Source: Pristionchus mayeri
Taxonomy: Eukaryota > Nematoda > Chromadorea > Rhabditida > Neodiplogasteridae
Direction of reading: 5' to 3'
Length of the DNA: 64,000 nucleotides
NCBI GenBank assembly: GCA_036245805.1
Contig: BTRK01000006.1
Location: 20,182,365 to 20,246,364 of the forward strand
Shown here: positions 11,501 to 22,407 of the stretch, one piece after another
How the letters are laid out: each line of letters opens with the position of its first letter
Position numbering within the stretch: the first letter of the stretch is position 1
Position numbers and translations under genes: made by a program
Notes under the pieces: generated by a model
The model's database searches: none
Told to the model about the DNA's origin: nothing
Seen by the model: the letters and a program-made list of their open reading frames with translations, nothing else

Positions 11501-14500
11501 TAGAAATCCTTATTTTTACGATAGTCTAATCCTTTTTCCTTGTAGAAATGGGCGCATCTCAAGGGATTCCGTCGCGAGAAGAGCAGGAAGATTCGTACCG
11601 ATCCACGAGTCGAGCCTATCGATTCAATCGTGATGGACTACACGGCGAGAGAAGACAACTGCCAGAACCTCGCCACTAACTTCCTCACTTGGGCCAGCAG
11701 CAGACTCTACGTTGACGCCAACTACCCTTCCGAGAACGACCGCCAGAACCTGAGAGATCATGTACGTTCCCAGAGGGGGCATCAGTTTATATCTGAAGTA
11801 TAGGATGGATTTGGAGCACATTTTTAGCCTCTGTAAAGGTGTAAAATGATAACGCCATTCATATTTGGCATGTAATGGTACCGTCGCTTCTATGCTCAGC
11901 TATTGGTGAAAACATCATTCTCTTTTGATTGTAATGTCGTTTGCAGATTAACTCGATCATCCGTTCCATCCTGGTGGCCTTCCGTGCTCACATCGATCTA
12001 CTCGATTGGATGAGTCCTGCCTCGAAGAAGGGCGCATATCAAAAGATCGATAATCTTGTGTATTGCCGCTCTGATCAATAAGTAATTTCGCATTTGTCAT
12101 AAAATTCAAAATCTCATTCCTTTCAGAAGCTGAACACGGCCAAGGACGACGTCTACCTCACTCAAGCGGACAAACTTATCGCTTTCAGTCTTTATGAGGC
12201 CTTTGCTCCACTGATCAACGGCGTTCCTACCGATCGAACCGATTTCTCCGGTCCGGCCGCCATCACTAACGCCTGGTACCAGGTAACTAATGATTCTGAA
12301 CTTCACTTTCTTCACTTCGCTCTCATTTTGTCTAACCAGTGACTTGTGTGAAATTGTGGAGATAGTACCGAATTGTCAGCAGTAGCTGTCTCGGATTACA
12401 GCCGGAGATGAACTCGATTACTTTCCCTGGGGGAATCCTCCACGCTCCCTTCTATGACGTTGATTACCCCGCTGCGATGAACTACGGAGGACTCGGAGTT
12501 ATCGCCGGCCATGAATTGACTCATGGATTCGATGATGAGGGAGTGCAGTGGGAGGGAACTGGAATACTTAACAGGTGGGAGGGGATAACTACACCCGAGA
12601 AGAATGTATTCATAGAGACAATCTGTTCTAAGATCTGTTCTGTAACTTATTTTATCAATAGCACGTTGTAAAGCATGATGTCCATCTCAATATTCGAACC
12701 ATATTTTTTAGTTGGATGGACGATAACTCGACGACCTCCTTCTCGAAGATGGCTCAGTGTGTTGTGAACAAGTATAATCAATTCTGTCCGCTGCCCAAGG
12801 GATATCCGTGTGTCGATGGATCACAAACACAGGGAGAGAACATCGCCGACAATGGAGGTGTGTGAAGTTCCCGAAACAGTAAATTTCCAGGGAGAGTTTC
12901 CCACAGAAATTGGGTTACGTTGTGGCGATTGAGTGTGTTATCGACATTGTAATTTCCACGTCTTCAACTTAGGCATCCAAGCCGCGTACAAGGCCTTCAA
13001 GGCCTACGAAGCTCTGCATGGACCCGATCCGCTCCTTCCCGGTGACGCTTCCATCTTCAACGCAGACCAACTCTTCTTCCTCGGTTTCGGCCAGGTACAA
13101 TCGGTACCAGTACTATTTCCATAATTCCATGGCTCCAGGTGTGGTGCCAATTCCCGCCATCTGCTTCTTCTCTCCTCAGCCAGATCCTGGTCGACCCTCA
13201 CTCGCCGTCTCTCTACAGAGTGCTCGGCACCATTCAGAACATCCCTGCTTTCCAGATCAATCATTCAGTTTAACAAAAATAATTATGTTCTTCAGAAAGC
13301 TTTCAATTGCATTCCCGGCTCTACGTACACTCCCTTGAAGCACTGCAATGTGTGGACTTCCGAGCCCACCTCTGGTAAGTACATTCGTATCGAGAATCAA
13401 TTTTAGGCTAATAATAATGGCTAAGATAAATTTCTAGTTCAGAATAAATATCTGATTAGGATCTCCTCTGAACGACAAGGGCGAACCAATCGTCCCTGAG
13501 AATGAAGTCAATATTGCGCCCGTCGAGCGAATCTCGCCTCAGGACATGGACAAGTACTCCGCCTACCAGACCTCGCTTGCCACTCTCAAGGTACGAACAC
13601 ATTGCATAAACTGATGTAGATGATAAATACCCTCATAAAAATACTCGCTGGGATATAAAAACTCTTCTAAAATGCGTAAATGGTTACTGTCATAAAGTTT
13701 TCTAAATGAATAAGATATTCTCTGCAGGCTTCTGCAAACCTTACTATCGATCCGTGCGATGATTTCTACCACTACTCGTGCGGAAATTTCCCCGGAACGA
13801 AGACGACCTTCTACGATCTTGATCAGGTAATATCCTTACTTGAAACGTTTTCGCTTCATCCCGAATCATGAATTACAGGAGAACTACAAAACTATCAACA
13901 ATAAGATCAACGATCCCGACTACCAGGCGACCCTTGCGGTGAGGGTAGATGAGATTATGCGAGAGAATAAGGAACAAACATTCCATCAGTATCAATAGTA
14001 TTGCTCAATTGATATGAACGGGAATAGGGAATATGTGTCAAGTCATTTGTAGTGAGTTGATAGAGATAGTTAGAGAACTTCATCATTGATGTGTATACAA
14101 AACAGTCTGTTCAATGGTATTACGTCATAATTCAGGAAAGCACGGCGCTGACCAAGCTGAGGACGCCGTACGATGCGTGCGTATCAGAGTCGAAGCATCC
14201 CACCATCAGCACGACGAATTACATACAGCCGAAAGTCGACGAGTTCATGAAGCAGATCACTGAGCCCATCCCACTCATCGGAGATCCTAATGACAAGCCC
14301 CATCTGACTCCCTCGGACTATGGAAGCGTCCTCGGATACCTCTCCTTCGTACTCGGTACGCGTTTCATCCATTACCATTGATTGGTAATGGTCTACTTTT
14401 ATGTGTACTTCATTGCAGGTGTTGACACCCTCGTCTCGCCTGGAGTAGACACTAACTGGAAAGATCCTCAGGGCGGCGTCAATGGATACCAGCTGTTCAT

Positions 14501-17500
14501 CGATGAGGTTATTTCATTTGACTTTCTTCAAGCGCAACAAAAATATGAAAGTCCGTATAGCCTACGAAATAGAGATTAGAACATATTAGACCTCGTCTAT
14601 TTCTAGCCATCACCCTACAAGACGCATACGTTCTACGAGGATGATAACTGGGTCTCGCAGAAGCCCAGCTACAAGAAACAGGTGTGTAGTGTTCTAGGAG
14701 CTGACAGATGCAATTCGAAAACAAATAGGAGTGAACCCGGGCTCTGCTCATCTCAAACGCTCTAAGCAAGCAAAGGACTACTAAAATAATCCCCATGTCA
14801 GATCAATTCTCCGCAGGTGAAAAATCTCGTGGATGCATACGCGAAGCAGGCGAAAATCACACTCCCTGTTAAATACGAAGATATGATCGATGATGCACTC
14901 GAGCTGGAAAGGGTAGGCTTATTTTCACACCACTCTTTGTGCTCGCCAACACACCTCAAACCGATTAGGTGTATCAGGCTATGATTTAAGAGGAGTAAGA
15001 CCGTCAACGACCGACTATTATCCATTCAGACGATCGCCATCGACTTCTCTCGCAACGACACCGAGCGTCGCTTGTTCGAACCGCAGTGGAACCCGACGAA
15101 GTTTGGCGATCTGCCCCCTTCAGTCGACTGGTCGGTGCTGTGGTTGACTGCACCTTCCCAGGCGAATGACTGGATCAAAGACGGCAAGGACATCATCCTC
15201 AACGAGGTTATTTATATTTCACATATTTTTCTAATGAAATAATAGTGGACATATTTTGAAATGATGGTCTCTTTCAAGAACCAGACAACAACTATCTTCT
15301 GCCTTGAAATATCTTCAAAAATTACTCTCCTGTTCCAGCCAGTGAAGACGCGGGCTCTCTTCGACTTCCTCAAGGCGAAGGCCGACGACACCACCGTAGT
15401 CAACTACCTCTTCATTCGTCTTCTCCTCGCCAACTCTGGACTCGTCCCATGTTCGAATGGAAAGTGTGTAGCAACGATGCGAGAACTCGCAATCAAGGAG
15501 GTGCCCCAGATGTTTGGCAGAGAGTGAGTCGATTATATGAAATATCAATGTAAAAACATACCATCGTAGATCTCACCGAAAAAAACAATATACATCTTTT
15601 TGGAAAATAGTATTCAGCAAGATTGAAGATATTGATGTATGATAAAATGAAGGATTAAAAAGAGGGAGTATTGCAGACGTCTTCCCCGTCGTGGTGGCTA
15701 TCCTCTTCCCTCCTTCGCTCCCCTCAAGAACAGCGAGGAGGATCCCGATGGAGTGAGCTGTGCCGATGCTGTGAGAAAACCTTGCTAATCTTTGATTATC
15801 GATAATTGTATGGCCTGATGCAGATTTCTGCAATGGCTGATGCGCAAGGAAGAGTGTACGTCGACGCGAAATACCCGACTGAGAACGACCGAACAACTAT
15901 CAGACAGTGAGCATAATGTTTCGAAATTCTTTGCCACTTCTCCTATTACTTTTTCTTCTTTGACGCTACTCCATTGTTCAATTTTTACTCCGTTATTAAA
16001 TTCAAATCGAGATGTATTAAAACATCTAAAATCGCTCACTATCCGCAGGAAGACGCAGGGCGTGATGCAGAACATCGTGGACGGAATGAAGGGAATGATC
16101 GAGCAGCTGGACTGGATGGGAACTACTGCAAAGGCAGCAGCAATCGAGAAGGCAAACAACATCCGTTAGTACTATGGTCGAATATTTAAAAATATGCAAA
16201 GTCATGTATAATAAAATATATGATATAATTAGAAAGACAAATTGATTTCCAACATTATTCGAAATTCCATTCAATTTCAGAGGTCAACGTAGCCTTCCCC
16301 GACTCGATCCTTGACAATGACCAGCTGGACGCTGAATACGAGGAACTTATCATCGATGAAGGAGGCTCATACTTTGACATGCTCGATAATGTAACTGCAT
16401 TTAAAATTATGCCAAACTATTTCACCTCGTAACATTAAATTTGTATTGAATTTGAGTGTCTATTAATACTATTGCAGATAACCTTGTACTCGATCAACCA
16501 GGATTTCAAGAAACTCACCTTGAAATACGCAGACAGAACCGCCTTCTCCGGACAAGTCGCCGTCGTAAACGCCTGGTATTCGGTAAATTGCTTTTCCATA
16601 AAAAAACTGAAATGCTACTATAACACATAATGCTCAAATAAAGTTGGAAGACAGTGGCAATTTTTACAGCATTCTTGATTATCTATCAGTTCAAACCATT
16701 CACAGGACGACCGCAATGCAATCACTTTTCCTGCCGGTATCCTGTAGCAGCCCTTCTTCGATGTGAACTACCCCGCTGGTACATTTTGTTTACGCTTTAC
16801 TATCTTACGTGCGTTTCGAAAATATAATGCACAAAGTTATAATTTTTGGGCGAGTTGCAAAATAATGCAAACGGAGAGGAAATAATGTGAATCCACTGAT
16901 TCTAGGCCTCAATTATGGTGGTCTCGGCGTCGTCGCTGGTCACGAGCTCACGCACGGATTCGACGACAAGGGAGTGCAGTGGGACAAGGAGCACTCAACG
17001 GGTAAGGATAACGAATTACACATGCAGTCAGTCTTCATTGAACGTTCAGATGCTCTTTGTGTGATGTGGGATCTAAACTTTCATTCGTACTTTTCTTGTC
17101 AAAATTTAAATTAAATTCCAGCTGGATGGACGAAGATTCTCAGGACGGATTCAACAACATGGCTCAGTGCGTGATCGACGGTGAGCTACTTACAGTAATC
17201 TATCTGTAAAAAATCGATATTCCGTTCAGAGTACAGCAAATTCTGCCCGCTTCCTGACGATCGCAGTCCGCACGAATGGAGTGCAGACCCAGGGAGAGAA
17301 TATCGCAGACAATGGAGGTACGGTAGATCAAGGGTATCGCAGCTGTGTAAAACAATGTATTTGTCTAAAAATTCTGAATAGCAACAGTGGCCTTGGACTG
17401 GCGTGTAGTAGAATTCGACGAAGAATAGCCAAACATATTCAACAATAAATGGAGTAAATATACGTCTAAGAGAATATTCATGCACAATGTGGATAAGGAA

Positions 17501-17945
17501 TCCATTGAAGGTATCCACTCCGCTTGGCGTGCTTCCCAGTCCCATCTTGAGTTGGACGGATCCGACGCACTCTTCATGGACAGAGTATACTCGCAATACA
17601 CCAATAATCAGCTCTACTTCCTCAACTTCGCCCAAGTACGTGCACATTTTACGAGAATTGTGCCAGAAAAAATTGCAATACGTATTCGAAACAGTCCATT
17701 AGTTTTAAGGCTTTGCTTAAACTCCATACTAATCTTTGCAGGTGTGGTGCATGCAGAAGGACTACCTGACTGAGTCGTACGTCTCTGGTCGTCTCATGAC
17801 CGATGCCCATGCACTCGGCCCCTACAGAGTGCTGGGCACGCTTCAGAACACCCTTGCGTTCCAAGCGAACTTCAATTGCCCGAGGGGATCAACGTACGCG
17901 CCGGATAAGCATTGCGCCGTGTGGGTACCTACCGTGATGGCGTAA
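8538..17945 (+). pseudogene. Left copy of a double-domain M13 (neprilysin-like) peptidase gene, decayed
   Basis: About 38 exons, matching the right copy exon for exon. MLKVLKVLFD (8538-8567) is followed by a membrane anchor (8770-8866), a Thr/Pro-rich linker (9490-9781) and M13 domain 1: '[12 protein letters not shown]' (9916), NAWY (12270), [11 protein letters not shown] (12510), GENIADNGG (12835) and C-N-V-W (13345). With no stop it runs on into domain 2: '[12 protein letters not shown]' (13750), NAWYS (16570), [11 protein letters not shown] (16940), GENIADNGG (17295), ending C-A-V-W-V-P (17920). Defects against the right copy: in-frame TAA at 10343-10345; loss of the segment before 12058; the donor after 13255 reads AT instead of GT; TAG at 16745-16747 where the other copy has CAG; a 4-base deletion after 16990; a 5-base deletion near 17270. 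The start is supported because the bases upstream differ in frame between copies. A protein from this copy would end within domain 1. Confidence 0.88.
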
Positions 17946-18084
17946 ATGAGTTTCCATTGAGTTTATAAACTCATAAATGATCACTCGACTTTGCTTTTCG
18001 TAGCCTAGGATTCGTTAGCAGTCCACTGTACACTATTTTGAATTTCGTTCACGTGTTTCTCTCGTGAATATGTAAATACAATTT

Positions 18085-18090
18085 AATAAA
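18085..18090 (+). terminator. Candidate polyadenylation signal AATAAA
   Basis: AATAAA 140 bases after the stop of the left M13 copy, a fitting place for its 3' end. Confidence 0.5.
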
Positions 18091-18837
18091 CTTAAGAAAT
18101 CGTGAGCGTGTGTTTGTTATTCAGAATGATCTTCTTGGGTCCAAATACTTGTCGGCCTACCAGTCCAGAGAAATTTGATTCTCTTCACACATCGGGTGAA
18201 AATTATGAAAAAAAACAATACCTTAAAGGAGGATGAAAGCGAAAGCTGGAAATTTGAACGTATTTCATCCTACCACGAAATGCCCCGGCTGTCAATGTGC
18301 TAAAAACAGGCCATGCTAAAAACAGTGAAAGTAACACCAATTACCGGTCCCCGACGCGGCTCTTGGCTACGGAGCGTCTCTCTTTTTTTTCTTATTTTTT
18401 GCGTTTGCTCGCTTTGATTGTGTTGCGTTGTTGCTAAACGCATATCTGTACTCTAGTTCATCCTGTTATTTCAAAATCAATATTACTTCAATCGATCGAT
18501 TGTGTGATCTCTTCCCATCCACCCCTTTCACGCGCGCATTCCTTTCAGTTGGATTCATGAGTTCTATCTTCTTCTTTGGGGCGATTATCTGTGATTCTAC
18601 TCATTCCACGTCGATAATATTTAAATTGCTTCTGTTTCAACTAACTTTTGACCCGATTGCCACAATTTCTCCCTAAATGCGTCGTCTTAATTACTTCTTC
18701 TTTTTCGTCGTTGGCCCATCTATTATTTACATGTTTTGCTTTCAACCTTGCTTAATTGCTCATTTTTTTCTTTATTTTCTACCGTTTAATTAATTGTTCA
18801 TTGAAGCCAGGTCAGCGGTCATCACCGATGATAAAAA

Positions 18838-19004
18838 ATGGGCATGGACGGTGCTGCCTTCGCTTCTCCCAGACCTGTCAGTTAGTTTGGCTGCTTCCCA
18901 CTTTGCTGTATCGATTAATTTCATTCTTGTATTTTAGAACTACGTCCAACGTCGTCCGGCCAAGATCATGGCCCTTCCGATGGTGAAAGGCCATCGCGAA
19001 AAAG
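18838..19004 (+). CDS. Candidate two-exon fragment, unknown
   Basis: A possible start at 18838 opens a short exon (MGMDGAAFASPRP) ending at a gtcagt donor after 18876. An attttag acceptor leads into 18938-19004 in the same phase ('YVQRRPAKIMALPMVKGH'), which ends at a gttcgt donor. No family is recognised and I find no following exon before the opposite-strand THAP gene, so this may be a remnant or chance. Confidence 0.25.
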
Positions 19005-19214
19005 GTTCGTTTTTCTTTCTTCGGCCTATATTTAAATATTACTCGTGTTTTATTTGTGAATGATTACCTTTTCAATTCATTTATCGTAAAATAAGTTAAG
19101 GATATTCAAATAACAATTTAGATAGAAATATTAAAAATATACGAACATATTACGCTAGAAAATTAATCAAAGCAATAAATATCAGTCCGTAGCAATGATA
19201 AACTTTTTTTATTA

Positions 19215-20351
19215 CTACTCCTCATCAGTCATATATCCTAGGGCCTCGTCTGCCATCGAATTGAGGAGAGGGAGATGAGGAAGAGGAGGGGGGAGGAGGG
19301 CGTCGTCCTCGCCCTCGCCCTCGTCGTCGTTCTCGGGCGCCTCCTCCTCCAAGTTGCTGTCGACTCCATGAGGACGAAGAGGACGGGTGAGTGTCTCCCA
19401 CAACTTCTTAATTAAAAATGGTTCGTAAATTGATTACCTCTCCTTGTTTACCTTTTGTTCGGCGAGAGCAATTTTTCTTTTCTTCTCCGTAGTCTCGTAG
19501 TATCACATCTGTTGCACTCCCTCGTGCATGATGCCGCGAGTCCTACCATGTGGAAGGATAGATGACATTGTCCCTGTTCGCACTTGGGACACTCTAGGAG
19601 GAGGGAGGTCAATGACTCCTTCGACACTATCATGTAGTTCGATAGAGGGACACTTTCGATGCGGGGAGTGGCAGGGGTAGGAGGAGTCCATTCGGAGCTT
19701 TCGTTCATATCTCGAGCCTTCAAGTAGTTATCAAAAATACCTCATTTTTTAAATAATCTAATTTGAGTTAGTTTAGTGCGAGATGGAATGCAGTAATGAT
19801 AATTAATGAATACCTGTTCAGGTCGGCAACAGCAGACGCAGCAGAGAAGAGGAGATCGAGTTAGGAGTGGAGGAGGACGGACGTAAGACGGAAGAGAGGA
19901 TTGAAGAGGACGAGGGCGAGGAAAGACGAAGGAAGATGAAGAGGGGAAGGGCGAGAGAAGAGGGGAACAGGTAGGAGGGAGTACGATAGATGGTTGGGAT
20001 ACTGTAGATGGAGCAGTCGTCTCCTAAAGGCCTCTGTTTCCGTTGTATGAGATAGATAAATATATTTTCTCCCGTTTAATTGTGTATATTACTCACCACA
20101 AAGGAAGGGACAGCATCAGGTCGAAGTACGGTAGCAGTTGCCGAGTATGTGTAGTCAGAGGGGGAGAAGTGACTTGCACAGAGATAGGGCCACTTGGATG
20201 CATTCACCACTGCCATGAGAGATCTTCTTCCTTCTGGGGTTGAACGGACAGCGTTTATCCACGTTGTCCGTTTCTTCTCATTTTCCGTAAATGCGTGCAT
20301 CTCTTTCTGGAATTTCCTCTGATGGCACACGACGCAAGCTCGTCGTTGCAT
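19215..20351 (-). CDS. THAP-type zinc-finger protein
   Basis: The first exon (start 20351) encodes a THAP DNA-binding domain. Visible are C-V-V-C near residues 6-9, a W at 'TTWINAV', 'LCASHFSPSDY' (the C and H of the C2CH zinc site) and the closing 'VLRPDAVPSFV' that matches the AVPS end of the family. A gtgagt donor follows. Likely further exons are a Ser/Pro-rich stretch (about 20025 to 19820, opening GAG ACG ACT after ctttag), a piece with several Cys residues ('LLLECPKCEQGQCHLSF', 19448-19735), and an acidic tail ending in MTDEE (19215-19395). The join into the last exon is not in phase as I read it, so the C-terminus is uncertain. THAP proteins are nuclear DNA binders. The target is unknown. 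Confidence 0.75.
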
Positions 20352-20478
20352 CTGATAGGGAGGATTACATTAGCAGACGATATAGTATCGACGATAGTTT
20401 GCACATGAATATTACATTTCAATTAGCAATACTAGCTTGTGGGTATACAAATACTTTATCATTTAGTCCATGACATAG

Positions 20479-21213
20479 CTATTCTTCATCGAATAGCGCA
20501 GATGGCTTGAAGCCGGTGTAATGTCCATCGGCACTTGGCCATTTCTTCCGGACGGCATCGATGACACAAGCGGGGAGTCGAACTCTCTGTCCTCGTCCGA
20601 GTGGTCCGAGAAGAGAGGCCACTATCACTCGATAGCACCCGTGTCTTCTCGCCCTCAATAGTAAGTTTCATTCTTTCTATCCATGGTATCTATTTGATTG
20701 ATATAGTGTATTCCGGATACAATAGCCTTTCAATAGAGTAAACGATTGTTGGAACGGGGAACTCACTGATTCGCATCGATGGCCACATGTCCACTCGCAT
20801 AGCCGTAGAGGGCAACTGCAGCTTCCGTACCCTCAAGTGAGTGATTGAGATGAAAGTTATCAACAATAGGAAGTATAGTAACTAACCGCTTCTGTGAGCA
20901 GGTACTCCTTGAAGTATTGATCCTGCGTAATGCAGGCTTTCCTACCGTGGTCCTTCAGCTTATCCAGCAATCCCTCCTTGAAGAGATTTCCTTTCTTGAG
21001 AAGAGGGTAGAGAAACAGCGATTTGCAGCAGTAATCGTGCTTTTCCTCGAGATCTCTAGGGGGACAACGAGTGCAGGAACACTCCACAGTCTTCTCGAGG
21101 TCAACCCCATCTGCGAAGATCTTCTGCTCCCTCTCCTTGGCTGCTTTGATTCTAGCCAGAATCTTGTCCGCTTGCTTGGGGTCGGGGAGAAAGGGATCGG
21201 GAAGTGATGTCAT
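20479..21213 (-). CDS. P2X7-receptor C-terminal-domain-like protein
   Basis: Three exons (20887-21213, 20767-20831, 20479-20653) joined in phase give about 188 residues. The first has a charged N-terminus, then 'CSCTRCPPRDLEEKHDYCC' and 'ACITQDQYFKEYLL'. The last has 'CYRVIVASLLGPLGRGQR', 'LPACVIDAVRKKWP' and 'GHYTGFKP'. This order of Cys-x-Cys-x2-Cys, Cys-Cys, C-I-T and YR...LGRGQR..LP.CV is that of the zinc-binding cytosolic tail of P2X7, which also occurs alone, without the ion channel, in many invertebrate proteins. No membrane segment is present. It starts about 860 bases upstream of the THAP gene on the same strand, and a functional link is only a guess. Confidence 0.75.
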
Positions 21214-21587
21214 CTAGAGATCAATTAATCGATCAATTAGTGATACAATAATGTAACTTGTGTAATGAAAAAAAAACAATCAAGACAATGATAAAATCGT
21301 TTGAAAAGAGCTGTTTGTCCCATTCTTTGCGTACGTGCATCTTTCATCGATTGACTAGACACTTGTCTAAAGGGTCAGAATAGAGACTCAAACGAATGAT
21401 CTACAATCATGATTGTTCACCGGATTGAATTTGTACGGAAAATCGAATTCTTCAATCTCTTTATTGTACTGTTTTGTTGTATTGCATTGTAAAAATGAAA
21501 ATGTTTGATAAAAGAAATGGAAATGAGTGTCACAATATGCTAAATAGGTTTCCCTCATTGCATTAATGCAGAAACCACCGCGGCAAA

Positions 21588-21665
21588 ATGTTAGTCCTCG
21601 GCGGGAATCGAACCTGTCCCTTTCCCACTCTCGTTGTCGCCGCTCTACAGATCGAACTAGAAAGA
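21588..21665 (-). tRNA. tRNA-like relic (pol III B box), probable pseudogene or SINE head
   Basis: Read on the minus strand, GGTTCGATTCCCGCC is a perfect B box. Upstream, TAGTTCGATCTGTAGAGCG resembles an A box/D arm with one extra base. The acceptor ends (CCTCTTTC against CGAGGACT) and the T stem do not pair well, so a working tRNA is unlikely and no anticodon is assigned. Confidence 0.35.
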
Positions 21666-21729
21666 GGAGAAAGAGGTAGTGAGATAGTGTGCGCTGCGCA
21701 ATCTTTTCGCAGCCATTTCCCTGAGCTAT

Positions 21730-22407
21730 CAATTACAGTACCCGTGCGCGTATCTCCCTTGATCTTTGATCTCCGTTTTTCAAATTTTGGCTTTCTATTG
21801 TCGTTCAAGGAATAAATCCGGATATATCTTTAGTAGACGAAGTTCATTTTCCCTTTCCTCCTCCTTTAAAGACCATAACGGAGAGAATAGGGATACTATT
21901 TTACTATGTTTAAATGTTTGGTTTTTTTACAACATGGAAGTCGTGGGCATTGTGAATACAGGAAACTTCGGTAAGGCAACCCAAGAACGCAACGCACAAC
22001 TGTTCGCAACTGCGTCCGTCACTCTAACACGACGAAGTTATGTTTTTGGTGACATCGGAAAATATAATAAATGTTGGTGGTTTGAAGAGCCAAGATCCCG
22101 TGAAACAGCCTAGGGTCTGCGTGTCTTTTAAGTCTGTGGAATCATTCTACAAACGAATCTTGCGAAGAAAACAACACACAAAATAAACTTGGCACTTGAA
22201 TGAAAAAGAAAATTTTAAGCACGAAGTTGTAACAACTGATGTATCATATCTATTCAGAGACCTCACAAACCGAATGCACTGTCTAGGAAAGACACACAAC
22301 ATACACGATATGATGAACCAAGAATATATTTGAGAAAAAGAGTTCAGTTTTGCTAACAACCACCAAAAGAAATTTCAATATCGCATCACCATCTATAATT
22401 TGCCACT
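21730..22407. other. Intergenic stretch
   Basis: No supported gene. It includes the 3' flank of the right M13 copy. Confidence 0.4.

Noticed and set aside
8538..13374. Calling the two M13 domains of each copy as two separate genes
   Set aside because: No stop follows domain 1, the linker exon joins in phase in both copies, and no start or signal anchor precedes domain 2.
21388..21808. Protein-coding frames of 80-114 residues on both strands
   Set aside because: They overlap the tRNA-like relic, have no family motif and lack splice support.
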